Part shown: positions 34,142 to 45,162 of the stretch, piece after piece
Layout: each line of letters begins with the position of its first letter
How positions within the stretch are numbered: the stretch's first letter is position 1
Assembly (NCBI GenBank): GCA_035771175.1
Contig: CM069602.1
Span: 13,291,116 to 13,355,115, forward strand
Direction: 5' to 3'
Source: Paratinospora sagittata
Taxonomy: Eukaryota > Streptophyta > Magnoliopsida > Ranunculales > Menispermaceae
Length of the DNA: 64,000 nucleotides
Notes under the pieces: model-generated
Database searches by the model: none
Told to the model about the DNA's origin: nothing
Seen by the model: the letters and a program-made list of their open reading frames with translations, nothing else
Program-made: the position numbers and the translations under genes

Positions 34142-34573
34142 TCATTTAAGATCTCTAAACCGACGCATTTCAATATGCACCAATTTCTCAAATATTGCAG
34201 TAAGTAATGCCTTTGTGAACAAATCTACCTGATTATCACTTGAACGAATTTATTGAACTTCAATATCACCATTCATTTGAAGATCACGTGTGAAAAAAAA
34301 ATTGGCAAAATATGTTTTGTTTTGTCCCCTTTTATATATCCTTCTTTCAGTTGTGCTTTGCAAGCGGCACTGTCTTCATACAATATTGCTGGAGTATCAT
34401 TCTTTGAAGACAGGCCACTTGTCTCTTTGATATGTTGAGTCATTGCTCTTAACCAAACACATTCTCGACTTGCTTCATGAATTGCTATTATTTCAGCATG
34501 ATTTGATGATGTAGTAGCTAATGATTATTTGGTAGACCTCCAAGATATAGCAATACCGCCATATGTGAATAGA
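34142..34573 (-). pseudogene. pol: Copia RNase H, second part
   Basis: On the minus strand from the TSD at 34574 the frame reads GYLFTYGGIAISWRS, then a stop at a Gln or Lys codon, NHAEIIAIHEASRECVWLRA, EDSAACKAQLKEGYIKGDKT, an internal TAA, and DNQVDLFTKALLTAIFEKLV before the terminal stop at 34142-34144. This is the C-terminal copia RNase H separated from its RT at 37925 by the solo LTR. Two internal stops and an A-run shift near 34300 show it is dead. Confidence 0.85.
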
Positions 34574-35755
34574 TAGCCTGTAACATCTCGTTTTTTTAGT
34601 CAGTATATTTGGTTGACGTATACGTATACTAAAGGATAAAATACACGTATGCGTACGTGGAAATCACGTGTACGTGTGTCAAATAGACTTGAGGATGTTA
34701 AAAACAAGTCCAGAACATATTTTTGCATAGAAATTGATATATAAAACGTGTATTTTTTATAAGTATTGAGTGTATAATAAAAGAAAAATGAAGACAATGA
34801 ACAGTGATATATTTTTTTTTAAAAAAGAGGTTATTGTTCATTTGCAAGTATTGTTCATAAAACAATACCGTTAAGTGAAGGGAATCGTAAATTATTTTTT
34901 TGGTCTAATTTTTACCCTTAAAAAAATCAATAATTTTCATTCTTATTGCAGGGACGAAGGGAGAGAGGGAAAAAAAAGAATTTTTAGCATTTCTAAGCCA
35001 AATTAATACCTAGGTGAGTGTTTTTCACTCTATTTCTTCATGAAATTGATATTTAACTTAGGTGTAGCGATTCTATCGAATTAATTTTTGCTGTGAGAGC
35101 CGTTTTTAACGTGTCTAAAAAATGGATTTTGACCCAAAATTAGTCTAAACAAGTTGGGAGGTTAAAAACCACTTCATAGGTTGTAGAAACCATGGATCAA
35201 TGGTTAGTTTGAGTTGATTTGTTAAATTGGAACTTATATGGTTTTTTACAATTAGATTTGACACTTGAGGCTTTCAGAACATAATTAAAACCAGATGAAA
35301 CTCCAATTTAAAGTTATAAAACAGTAGAATGGACTGTTTTGAGTCCATTGATACTAATTTCATGATTTTTTGAGACCTTTTGATATTTTTATTAAAATGA
35401 TATATGTTTCCAACAAATAATAGCATGAATAGTACTGTGAACAGTACTGTGAATAAGGAAATGATATTTCTAGTAGATAAAATGGAATTAGAATACGGTG
35501 AAACTGTGGTTTAAGACTGTAGAAAGATAGAAGGATTAATTTTGGAAATTTTGATATAAAATTCATAATTTTTGGAAATGTACTAGTATTTTTAGTAATT
35601 AAATATATGAAATTGATATATGGAATGAATGTGTCAGGTTGAAACAATAAGAATCGGATTGATTAAAGTGGATATGGATGGTAGCGATAGTAATAAGACT
35701 TAGGTTTGGAAAGTCCTGTACTATGAATATTTTTTATTTTGGTCTTCTTATATGA

Positions 35756-36419
35756 CAAGAAGAGATAGTGGCATTTGCATGGTGTGTTCAGTTGCAGCAC
35801 TTTTGTACGTTCGAGAGGATCACGTGCTTCACCCTGACGCTGCACATGCCAATTATTATGCTTTTCCGCGTTACTTCTTCTGCACACACACCTAAATTTC
35901 TTCTTTCCTAATCTTTTTTTTTTTTTTTTTTAATAATAAAGTCTCGACTTCGCACGTCACCCCACCACCTCCGCTCCCTTTTTACCGAAAACCCCTCCAT
36001 TCTCTCCCAAAAATAACGAAAAACCCACTTATACTGTTCTCACACCGACATCAAACTATTGAAATACCCCACGAGCAGTCAATGCCAAGTGGCGAACATG
36101 CCACTTGTTCTTTTTTTATTGGAAGCAGGACGGTTATAGCTTTTAGCAGAGACACAGAGCTCGAGGAGGCAGTTTGGATTTAAAAGAACCCGGTTGCTCT
36201 AAACCCGAAACGAGTAAGGGGCATTAATGGTGTTTCGCCCCCGTCATTAATTAATTATTAATGGTTTGGTCAACATCATCAATTTATTTCCTATTTATAG
36301 TCCACTTTCTTGGGACTCACTACTACTACTACTCTTCTTCTCTCGTTCATACTTTTAGCTTCCTCTTCTCTTCTTCTAGGTCTCGTTGTTTTGGGTCTCG
36401 GATCTGAGGTTTTGAAAGA
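35756..36419 (+). promoter_or_regulatory. Captured GASA-type promoter and 5' UTR
   Basis: This stretch lies upstream of the captured exons and has gene-promoter character, unlike LTR sequence: a G-box CACGTG at 35821-35826, a GGTCAAC W-box-like site near 36266, a TATA box CTATTTATAG at about 36291-36300, and a CT-rich leader (ACTACTACTACTACTCTTCTTCTC) up to the ATG at 36420. Whether it drives transcription at this site is unknown. Confidence 0.6.
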
Positions 36420-36858
36420 ATGGCAATGACTAAGGTTGCTGCTTTAATGCTGTTGGCAATGCTTGCTATTTCCGTGCTTGAATCCACCCAGGTAATTAGT
36501 GTTTTATTCAAAGAAGTAGCTAGATTTTTCTTGATCACATACATTATTTGTATTCATCATTTTCAGTTTCTTTGTATATTTTTAAGGAAAAACAAATCAG
36601 ATGTATTGATTCGTTCATTATTTCGATCTTTTGCTTCAGGTTATGGCGGCAGAGACCCAATACCTATCCAACAAATCTAAAGTAATCTCTCTCTCTCTCT
36701 CTCGGTCGTTCGTTCTCTTTATCATCCATCTTCTGATAAGTTTTCTTTTCTTTTTTGTTCTTTCTCATTACGAAGCTAATATTTTGTATGTTGTTTACCA
36801 ATGTCTTGAAAATGAAACTTGCAGAACCGGTATGGACCTGGGAGTCTCCGGAGCTATC
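36420..36858 (+). pseudogene. Captured GASA/Snakin gene, exons 1-3 only
   Basis: Exon 1 (36420-36491) encodes MAMTKVAALMLLAMLAISVL and ESTQ, a secretory signal peptide, and ends at a GTAATT donor. Exon 2 (36640-36681, after TTGCTTCAG) encodes VMAAETQYLSNKSK. Exon 3 (36825-36858, after CTTGCAG) encodes NRYGPGSLRSY and stops at a GTATGT donor in phase 1, where GASA genes split the Gln codon before the first domain cysteine. That matches gibberellin-regulated GASA/Snakin precursors: signal peptide, variable linker, then a 12-Cys C-terminal domain. The domain exon is absent; LTR sequence follows. Signal peptide, frame and splice sites are intact and introns are retained, so capture was from DNA rather than from spliced RNA. 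The truncated product could not fold as a Snakin. Confidence 0.85.
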
Positions 36859-37924
36859 GTATGTTTTCTTTCTTTCTTTCTTTCTTGTATTATATGAAAT
36901 TAATTTAAAATGATGTGCATGTTATGATATATTTATTTGATTTAAAATCATGAAATGGTTTTGATGCATAGGAGCATGTCAATGGACGTACCTATGTAAG
37001 TCATTGACATGAGAAATATTTCTATGAGTCTAAATCTCTGGGAACAGACTCACAGGATTGAAGATTTTAGTAATCCTAGTCGGTACATTCCTGACATGAA
37101 ATAAAAGACATAGAAATGACGTAATTGATAAATGAGTAATTTGAGGTCGGTACATTCCTCATTAGTGCACATGAGGAGCAAACTCACTCAATTACTTAGA
37201 ATGAGAGAGATAAATATGATTTTCAAATGATATTGCATTTTTTTAAAGAAATTGCATTGAATTGTTATATATTGAGCATGTATTATATTATTTGATCACT
37301 GCATATGTTTGTTTTAATTGTTTGAAATAAACAATTCTTTATAAATGCATATATATATGATGCTATAGTAAGAAATATTCATTGAGTTTGTTGTTGCTTA
37401 CTATATTTTCTTCAATATTTCAGGTAAAGTTTCTAAAGAAAAGAGCAAGGCTCATGAGGGGTTGCAAACTCTTATATTTTCTTGGTTGTATATGTTCTTG
37501 GAGAAGTTAAAAACCTTGTATTTTGATAAATATATTTATACTATTAACATCTTATTTATATTTTGTCATCTAGATGAGCAATTTGGTTGAAGGTGTAATT
37601 ACGAGGTTATAATTATGTGAGTAATTTGGATTAGAGAATCCTGATACGGATATGTTATGGGATATGGGATGTTCATGGATGTTATATGGGATGTGGATGT
37701 GTTATATGATATGAAAATAAAATGATAATTTATGAAAATTATTTTTTGGTTAATCTGGTGGCGTTTGGACTTGTGACTTTGTCCATTGTATGAGTATGCT
37801 GTTAAAATTTTTGAAAAATTTGGTGTATTAGAAGGCTAATAGAGTATCATGTACGTCAGTGTATGGCGTATGTGATATTTTGTGTCGATCATGACGTCAC
37901 CCGGGAAGGGGTCACAACATAGCC

Positions 37925-38831
37925 TGTCTAAGATCTTGCTTTTATGTGGCTCAGATAAATATCCTGCATCTGCATAACCAATTAATTGATGTCTAGATTC
38001 ATTTGAATAAAACAAACCCATATCAATTGTGCCTTGGAGATATCTACATATATGTTTAACTCTGTTCCAATGTCTTCGTGTAGGTGAAGAACTATATCTT
38101 GCTAATAAATTCACAGAAAATGTTATATCATGTCTTGTATTATTGGCAAGATACATTAATGCATCAATCACACTAAGATATGGTACTTCATAACCAAGTA
38201 GTTCTTCATTATCCTCTTGAGGCTGAAAATGATCGTTGTTCACATCAAGTGTACGAACAACCATTGGGATACTCAATGGATGAGCTTTATCCATGTAAAA
38301 CCGTTTTAGGATCTTTTCTATATACGTCGATTGATGAATATGGATTCCATTTGGTAAATTCTCGATTTGCAAGCCGACACAAAACTTTTTTTTACCAAGG
38401 TCTTTCATTTCAAATTCTTTCTTTAAATAATCTATTGCTTTTGGAAATTCTTCAGGACTCCCAATAATGTTTAAGTCATCAACATATACAACAATTATAA
38501 AAAATGAAGATCCAGTTTTCTTGATAAAAATACATGGACAAATTGGATCATTCTTATAACCTTCTTTTGACAAATACTCATTGCGACGGTTATACCACAT
38601 ACGTCCAGATTGCTTTAATCCATACAAAGATCTTTGTAACTTAATTGAAAAGACTCCTCGGGAGTTTGAGTTAGATGCTACAGACACTTGAAATCCTTCA
38701 GGGATTTTCATATAAATATCATTATCAAGAGATCCATATAAATAGGTTGTAACTACATCCATCAGACGCATTTCAAGTTTTTCTTGGATTGTCAAGCTAA
38801 TAAGATATCTAAATGTATTTGCATCCACCAC
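37925..38831 (-). pseudogene. pol: Copia reverse transcriptase and first part of RNase H
   Basis: On the minus strand the frame gives DANTFRYLISLTIQEKLEMR, LMDVVTTYLYGSLDNDIYMK, LQRSLYGLKQSGRMWYN, the catalytic VVYVDDLNIIG near 38475-38500, KKEFEMKDLG and later LMYLANNTRHDITFSVNLLA. RNase H begins with LIGYADAGYLSEPHKSK and is cut at 37925 by the solo LTR. About 300 codons are open with the YVDD site intact, so this is the best-preserved part of the element. The real copia sequence ends at the TAGCC site; the last codons of the open frame belong to the LTR. Confidence 0.88.
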
Positions 38832-39535
38832 GGGAGAATATGTCTCTTCATAATCAATACCCAGTCTTTGCGAATAACCTTGTGCAACAAGTCATGTTTT
38901 ATATCTTACAACTTCATTATTCTCATTTCATTTTCACACAAAGACCCATTTATACCCTATAGGGGTTACACCTTTAGGTGTTTGGACTACAGGTCCCAAA
39001 ATATTACATTTCGCAAGTGAGTCTAATTATGTCTGAATTGTGTCTTTCCATTTTGGCCAATCATGTCTATTACGAAATTCTTCAACAGATTTAGGTTCAA
39101 GATCCTCACTGGCATTTATAACATCAAGTGCTACTTTACATGCGAAAATGTTATCGATAACCTTTTATTTTTGATTCCATATCTTTCTCTTAGTGACATA
39201 ACTAATTGAGATTTCTTCATTATATTCAAGTACATGCACCTCTTCTGGGGTTTTACTATTAGTTATATCAATGGTCTCTTCATGAATACCTGTCTCCTCA
39301 ATCTGGACATCTTGATTATTTGCTCCCTTTCTTTTTCGAGGATTTTTATCATTAGAACTGATTGGTCTACTACGCTTCAGGCTAGCCTTATATTCATTTG
39401 CAATATTAGTAAAAGATTGTCCTATAGGGACTTCAATATGAGCTGGAGCATTTGCCGTTGGTATATGTGATTTAGTTATTCTCTTAAGGTCAGTGAATGC
39501 ATCTGGTAATTTATTGGCAATACCTTGCAAATGAA
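38832..39535 (-). pseudogene. pol: Copia linker between integrase and RT, decayed
   Basis: 39165-39530 is open on the minus strand: GIANKLPDAFTDLKRITKSH, APAHIEVP and a basic stretch KNPRKRKG, matching the variable linker that follows integrase in this copia family. 38832-39164 corresponds to the start of RT, but it carries several stops and shifts; words such as EEFRNRHDWPKW and LRIDYEETYSPVVDANTF can be pieced across frames only in part. No regulatory features are seen. Confidence 0.7.
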
Positions 39536-40440
39536 TTATCCTTTGAACTTCTTGTTCACATTGCTTTGTAAGAGGATCAAAATGGGATAATGATAAAACA
39601 TTCCAATTAATTTCTTATCAAAATGGGATAATGATAAAACATTCCAATTAATTTCTTTTTCTAGCTGCTTATTCTCTACCCCTAATGTTGGAAAAATTGT
39701 CTCATTAAAATGACAGTCAGCAACTGTAAAAATATCTCCAATCATTAGCTCAAGATACTTAATTATAGATGGAGATTCATATCCAACATATATGTCTAAC
39801 CTCCTTTGAGGGCCTATCTTAGTATGTTGTGGTGGAGCAATTGGAACATATACTGCACATCCAAAAATTCTCAGATGGGAAATATTTGGCTCTTGACCAT
39901 AAGCCAATTGTACAGGAAAGAATCTATGATAATTTGTTAGCGTGATTCGTACAAGTGTTATTGCATGTAAAATAGCATGTCCCCATACAAAAACAGGGAG
40001 CTTTGTTCTCATAATTAATAGTCTAGCTATTAATTGGAGGCGTTTAATAAATGATTCTGCTAAACCCTTTTGTGTATGAACATAAGCAATAGGATGTTCA
40101 ACAGTTATACCAACTGACATACAATAATCATTGAAGGCTTGGGATGTAAATTCACCGGCATTATCAAGACGAATTTTCTTAATTGGATATTCTGGAAATT
40201 GTGCTCGTAATCGAATTATTTGAGCAAGCAATCTTACAAACTTCAGGTTACAAGTTGATAATAAGCACACATGTGACCATCTTGTTGATGCATCTATCAA
40301 AACCATAAAATATCTAAATAGTCCAAAAATGCAAGGGATTCAATCCCAACTTTAGTTGGTGATGGTCTAATAATAAGTTTTCCTTGAGAACATGCAGCGC
40401 ATGGAAATTCATTGGGTTTAAAAATTTTCTGGTTCTTTAG
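39536..40440 (-). pseudogene. pol: Copia integrase lacking its first catalytic aspartate
   Basis: The open part (39536-40306) gives MVLIDASTRWSHVCLLST, FPEYPIKKIRLDNAGEFTSQ (second Asp), HTQKGLAESFIKRLQ (Glu), WGHAILHAITLV and SHLRIFGCAVYVPIAPPQ. Upstream to 40440, EFPCAACSQGKLIIRPSPTK marks the zinc-binding end. Between LAFL and GLFRYF about 15 residues containing the first catalytic Asp (D of the GDICGPI-type motif) are missing at about 40318-40325. Near the C-terminus a 41-bp tandem duplication (39577-39658) shifts the frame. It would integrate copia DNA; without the first Asp it cannot be active. Confidence 0.82.
39577..39658. repeat. 41-bp tandem duplication in copia integrase
   Basis: The unit starting TCAAAATGGGATAATGATAA occupies 39577-39617 and again 39618-39658 without visible mismatch. 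Since 41 is not a multiple of three it breaks the reading frame. The identity of the two copies suggests a recent slippage event. Confidence 0.95.
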
Positions 40441-40600
40441 TGGTTGTCCATTTGAATTCTAAATAATTTTTTGCCCTAACCGGTCATGCCAAATATTAAA
40501 AGTATTTACATTAGTAAACTTTTGGTTTACTATAGCATTTATTTCAATAGTTGTAATATTCGTGTAATACAAACCGGCAGAAAAAAAGTGGGTAACTTTT

Positions 40601-40852
40601 CTAGCACATATTTCTTACCTGATACAACATTTTTAATATAGAGGTATTCAATATTCCCTCCATTAATTGTCTATACCCATTTTTTCGAATGTCTTGAAAA
40701 CTTAATAAGTTTCTTCGAGACTTAGTAGAGAATAATGCATTATTTATAACAATTTTTGTTCCTCCAGGTAACAACAAATTAGTTCTTCTCGAGCCTTCAA
40801 TAAGTTTTGTACTACTAGATATCATGTTGGCATTAGCTTCACGCATAAGCAA
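40601..40852 (-). pseudogene. pol: Copia protease/GAG-pre-integrase part
   Basis: The minus-strand frame gives ANMISSSTKLIEGSRRTNLL and LLPGGTKIVINNALFSTKSR, then RNLLSFQDIRKNGY. This is the copia segment between the protease and the GAG-pre-integrase domain, where RNLLSF is a conserved block. 40441-40600 continues it in other frames, and 40853-41320 (protease) is too decayed to show the catalytic Asp motif with certainty. Confidence 0.7.
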
Positions 40853-41321
40853 ATGAGAAATATATTTTTTATTTGTTAGTATGGTATGTGTTTTAGCACT
40901 GTCTACGAGACATATATCTTCATTTTTATCTTGATTCCAACTAAAGTTTGATGAATATCCATACTTTCTTCATTAAAATAAAATAAGTACAAGTAAGAGA
41001 TAATACTTTCATATGAAAATTTTATAATCATAATAAAGAAAAACACATTAAATTAAACACACTTAACGAAAACAACCCAAAGAAAAAAAAAACATACAAA
41101 TAAGATACTAGAAATAACTAATTATTTTGGGCATTTTCATGTCCAATCAAGTTGTCAATTGTCCCTTCTAGATTTTCGAAGAAATCTACTACATCCAAAT
41201 GTGTTATATCAAGGGGACTTTGGTCAAAATCATCATTTTGATAGATAAAATTTGTCTCCATATTTTTTCCTTTCTCTTTTAATGATGCTTGATAAAGATC
41301 ATCGAGATGCTTTAACGTACG

Positions 41322-42160
41322 ACAGGTACATGACCAATGTCCTTTACTGCCACATCTGTAGCATATATTTTCTGAGTTTTTTGAATTCTTATTTTGTCCA
41401 CTTTTTCTTCATTATTTTCCCACTTCTAGTGGTTGAAATTATTTTTATAATTAGAAGAGTTTCTATAACCACCACGATAATAATTTCGATCTCGACCGCG
41501 TCCACGGCTACAGCCACGACCACGACCTCTTCCTCGCCCAACACTATTAGACGTTACTGCATTCACTTTAGGGAATGAAGTAGAACCAATTGGACGAGCT
41601 TCATGATTTTTCACTAATAGCTCGTTATTTTGTTCAGCCTCAAGAAGGCATGAAATCATCTCTAAATATTTCTTAAAACTTTTCTCTCGATATTGCTGCT
41701 GCAGGAGCATATTTGAGGCACGAAAGGTAGAAAATATTTTTTCTAACATATCATCATCAGTAATATTTTCTCCACATAGTTGTAATTGAGAGTTAATTCT
41801 AAACACTACAGAGTTATATTCACTAACAGTTTTAAAATCTTGTAAACGTAAATGCATCTAGTCATAACGAGCTTTTGGGAGGATTATTGTCTTTTGATGG
41901 TTATATCTTTCTTTCAAACTTTCCCAAAGTTCAAGTGGATCTTTTATTGTGAGGTACTCAATTTTCAATCCCTCGTGGAGATGGTGACGAAGGAAAATCA
42001 TTGTCTTAGCACGGTTTTGCATGGATTCTTCATTTCCTTCTTTGATGGTGTTTCCGAGACTCATAGCATCAAGATGAATTTTAGCATCCAAAATCCATGA
42101 CAAATAATTCTTGCCTGAAATATCAAGTGCCACAAATTCTAGCTTCGTAAGATTTGGCAT
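41322..42160 (-). pseudogene. gag: Copia gag with zinc knuckle
   Basis: Starts at the ATG at 42160 (MPNLTKLEFVALDISGKNYL), chosen because family members start there; the open frame extends seven codons further upstream. It continues LDAMSLGNTIKEGN, MIFLRHHLHEGLKIEYLT and WESLKERYNHQK, then an in-frame TAG at about 41858-41860 where a Trp is expected (TGG to TAG), and MHLRLQDFKTVSEYNSVVFR, LEKIFSTFRASNMLLQQQY, an Arg/Gly-rich tract near 41490-41540 and, after decay near 41400-41430, the CCHC knuckle CYRCGSKGHWSCTC at 41322-41363. Gag coats the RNA. One clear stop plus damage before the knuckle make it a pseudogene. Confidence 0.85.
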
Positions 42161-42418
42161 GATTACTATCACAAAATACATAAAATATATTAGAATGTGA
42201 ATATTAAATAATATCTAATACATTTCTTAATTCTAACATTTTTTTAAATAGATAATTAACATATACACTAGTTAAGTAATAACATATATAAATTTATAAA
42301 TATTTATATAAACATTGAATAGAAATTAATTATATAATGCTATATTTATAGCATTGTATTCATAATTTGGCGATATATATTTTTTGATTCATGAATATTT
42401 AAGATATATGTCACGCCT

Positions 42419-42967
42419 GGGTTATGAATAGTGTGGACAAATGATCCCGGGGGTACTAGACGTTGTAGTGTGTTGTATACTGGGATGTGACAATATTATG
42501 TGGTATATAATGGCTAGAGTATGCCCTGCGGGGGTACTCATCACACTGGGTAGGGGACACTGTGTGCAACCCTAGCTTGACAAAAAGGCCTTATGTATAT
42601 ACATAAGGCCTTTTTGTCACACCCAGTACACAGCACACTGCAGTGTCTAGTACCCCGGGATGTGATGGGTACCTCATACCGAGCGTACCCCAGCCATTAT
42701 ATACCACATAATATTGTCAGATCCCAGTACACAGCCCACCGCTCAGAGGCTACTCAGATTGCAAAATCAAACCTTAAGAGGTTTCGAGTTCGAATCTGGG
42801 GGAGGCCCTGCACTATTCATGAGTGAATAGTTTGGACAAATGATCCCGGGGGTACTAGACGCCTCCCCAGATTCGAACTTGAAACCTCTTAAGGTTTGAT
42901 TTCGCAATCTGAGTAGCCACTGAACCATTCACGCCTGGGTTGCACACAGTGCCCCCTACCCAGGGTG
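42419..42967. mobile_element. Palindromic tRNA-like element, third locus, rearranged
   Basis: Starts TGTCACGCCTGGGTT and contains a partial forward monomer ending CTTGACA at about 42582, then the junction palindrome with core CTTATGTATATACATAAG at 42583-42616, nearly the same as at 7990-8019. Next come a reverse monomer part, a forward tRNA-like head (GCTCAGAGGCTACTCAG and B-box-like AGTTCGAATCT near 42788) and a second reversed head near 42868-42930. It ends CCCTACCCAGGG. Flanks are ATATA-rich (42414-42418 and 42968-42972), compatible with a 5-bp TSD but not informative. It lies immediately outside the gypsy 5' LTR. Confidence 0.75.
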
Positions 42968-42975
42968 ATATATAT

Positions 42976-44130
42976 TGTTAAATAGTATTATGGAGTGGTT
43001 GTGACAGGTTGAATTAGTTGGATATAAATTGGAGTTGGACTCGAAAGCGACGATGATTGGGTTTAAGTTGGAAAGTATTGTACTGTGAGTATATTTTCTT
43101 GATTTTGGTTCTTGTATGGCATTTCAAATATATGAAATGTTTGATTAATGTAAATATGTTATGCATATATTGGTGCATTGTGTTTTAATTTGCATTCATA
43201 AATGATTTCTTTTGAGCATTGGAGCATGTGAGACTTGCAAAGGCAAGTTGGTGTCATTTCGTTAGGAATTAGACCTAGATGACTGTTATGCGTAACCTTA
43301 ATGTCAGTAGGCCTGTCCTAATAAGGATTGGAGATCCTTGAAATGACTGTGAATTGGGTAATGAGAGTTTGTGGTTACCTTGTAACGGTCATACAAGGGT
43401 TAGACCCGCTCTCTTGCCTTGAATGAGGGAGATTGTGAATTTCGTGAAAAAGGATGCATTGTTTTCTTGAAAACTCATGAAAATTATGTTGTTGACATGT
43501 ATAATACATTCGTTGAATGATGCATGTGTTTAATACTTGTTTGAAATGATTTGAAATGTCATATTTTCCTAAATGTATATAATTGCCACATCAAGAGATA
43601 TATTCACTGAGCTGTTGGTTGCTCACTCCATTTCCTTCAATATTTCAGGTACAGAGTTAAAAAAGAAAAGCACGAGAATAGATACGTGAGTTAGAGTCTT
43701 ATTTTGTTAATGTACGTGTATGCGAAGGAAATGGATTATATTTTCTTTAGTTTCAAATGAATATATATATATTATCACATAGATGGGTTGTACATGGATT
43801 TTTATTTGACATTTTTGGGTTATACTATGCGTGTGATGAAATGGGATGATCGTAAGTATCTATCATGTGAGAATTTGATGTGTGAATGAATGGAATGAAT
43901 GGTGGAATGATTATTTATATATATCTCTTTGATTTGATTTGTGGTATATTAGGAAAAAATGTGAAATGTCCATTTTATGGGGAGGTGCTGTCAAAATTTC
44001 TGTAAATTTTGGGAATGATTGTGAATGTTCGTTGAGGCTGACAGTATATTATATACTGTATATGGGTATGTACAGTGTATAATATATTGTGCCGGTCATG
44101 ACGTCAGCCTACGTCAGGGGCGTCGTGACA
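42976..44130 (+). repeat. 5' LTR of the Tekay-like element
   Basis: 1,155 bp from TGTTAAATAGTATTATGG to GGGGCGTCGTGACA. It has the TTCACTGAGCTGTTGG...TTTCAGG module at 43602-43649 and TGACGTCA at 44099-44106. Compared with the solo LTR at 34579-37919, it lacks roughly the first kilobase (TGTAACATC...), so it is a short-LTR variant of the family. Confidence 0.9.
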
Positions 44131-44133
44131 ATA

Positions 44134-44147
44134 TTGGTATCAGAGCC
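44134..44147 (+). other. Primer-binding site, tRNA-Met
   Basis: TTGGTATCAGAGCC, a perfect match to the complement of the initiator tRNA-Met 3' end, three bases after the LTR. Confidence 0.9.
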
Positions 44148-45162
44148 TAGGTTTAAAATCCTTAAAAAGATAAATGCTTTAATGATATTATGATTGTTTG
44201 TATGGGCATACATATGGGTAGTACTATTATGTTAAGTCTAATCCAATATGTTATCTTGACTGAGAATCACCTATGTCGATGAATTTCATATTTGGAAAAG
44301 AATAGTCAAGATTAATAATGAAAATTGTTGATCAAGAAAGGATCAGAAGGTTGAAAGAAAAAGAACTGGATGTAATCCAGTGATAATAAATTATATAGCT
44401 TATATATGACTAGTAACTACCCAACAACAACGAAATGCATAGCTTATGAGCTTGTGGCAAAGTTGTAATGTGAGAAAGACAGAGGCTTGAACCATTGATA
44501 GCTCCAGATGTGGGTGCCAATTGTGTGGGCACTTCTGTAAAAACATATATAGTTGAGACTGAAGTAAAAATAAAATAAATAGAAGGTCTCAATAATAAGC
44601 CAGATGAAATGAAAAGATATGTGAAAGTTATGGAAACTTTCAGGAGAAGAGACTCTCCTATCTTAACTGGCAGTCTGATATTAGACGTAGAAAAGAATTT
44701 GCTACTATGAGTGGAGACCATCTTAGAGAATGATTAAGTCTCTGAAAATGATAAAGCAAGTTAGCTAAGTTTAAGCTAACTGATGATAAAAGATAATAGA
44801 AAATTGGGTTAAGGACTCTGAGGTGATTAAGGCATGAGATTAATTAAAGAAGTTATTTTATGAGGGCTTCTATCATCCTGCTGAAATTGATTTAAGGCAT
44901 GAAAAAGTTTATCTTATTAAAATGTAGTGACATGCCCAACCATAAATACAAACATGAATTAAATAGACTGGTATAGTTTATTTTTGGAATGATCACTATG
45001 GATACTCTGAGAATGATGAGGATCTAAAATAAATTTTGGGATCCTATACAGCAGGTTTGTTGATTGTTGGGTTATAAATATATGCGCAAGTTGTGAGGAA
45101 ACCTATAAATTTCGGGTTAGCCAAAGTTGTGGTGAAACTGTTAACCACAGCAATATTAGTGA
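44148..45162 (+). pseudogene. gag: Decayed gag region of the Tekay-like element
   Basis: AT-rich, with many stops in all frames. By position between the primer-binding site and the pol remnants it should be gag, and stretches such as GAGACTGAAGTAAAAATAAA fit decayed charged coding sequence, but no conserved Gag motif or CCHC knuckle is visible. The last five bases AGTGA are a TSD copy of the nested solo LTR. Confidence 0.45.

Larger units (their letters stand above)
34579..37919 (+). mobile_element. Solo LTR, Tekay/Del-like, carrying a captured gene fragment
   Basis: Starts TGTAACATCTCG and ends GGGGTCACAACA, flanked by an exact TSD TAGCC (34574-34578 and 37920-37924). It has the family marks: ACGT-core palindromes near its 5' end (34617-34680), the TTCATTGAG...TTTCAGG module at 37378-37424 and TGACGTCA at 37892-37899. 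At 35640-35755 and from 36890 it aligns with the LTR at 42976-44130 (GGTTT...GGAAAGT...TGTACT...GAATAT), but between them lie 1,134 bases of foreign sequence (35756-36889) bounded by the direct repeat TTATATGA. Without that segment the LTR is about 2.2 kb. Confidence 0.88.

Noticed and set aside
36420..36858. Functional GASA/Snakin gene
   Set aside because: The exon with the Cys-rich domain is missing and LTR sequence lies on both sides within an exact TSD.
39577..39658. Possible regulatory tandem repeat
   Set aside because: It lies inside the copia integrase and breaks its frame; best explained as replication slippage.
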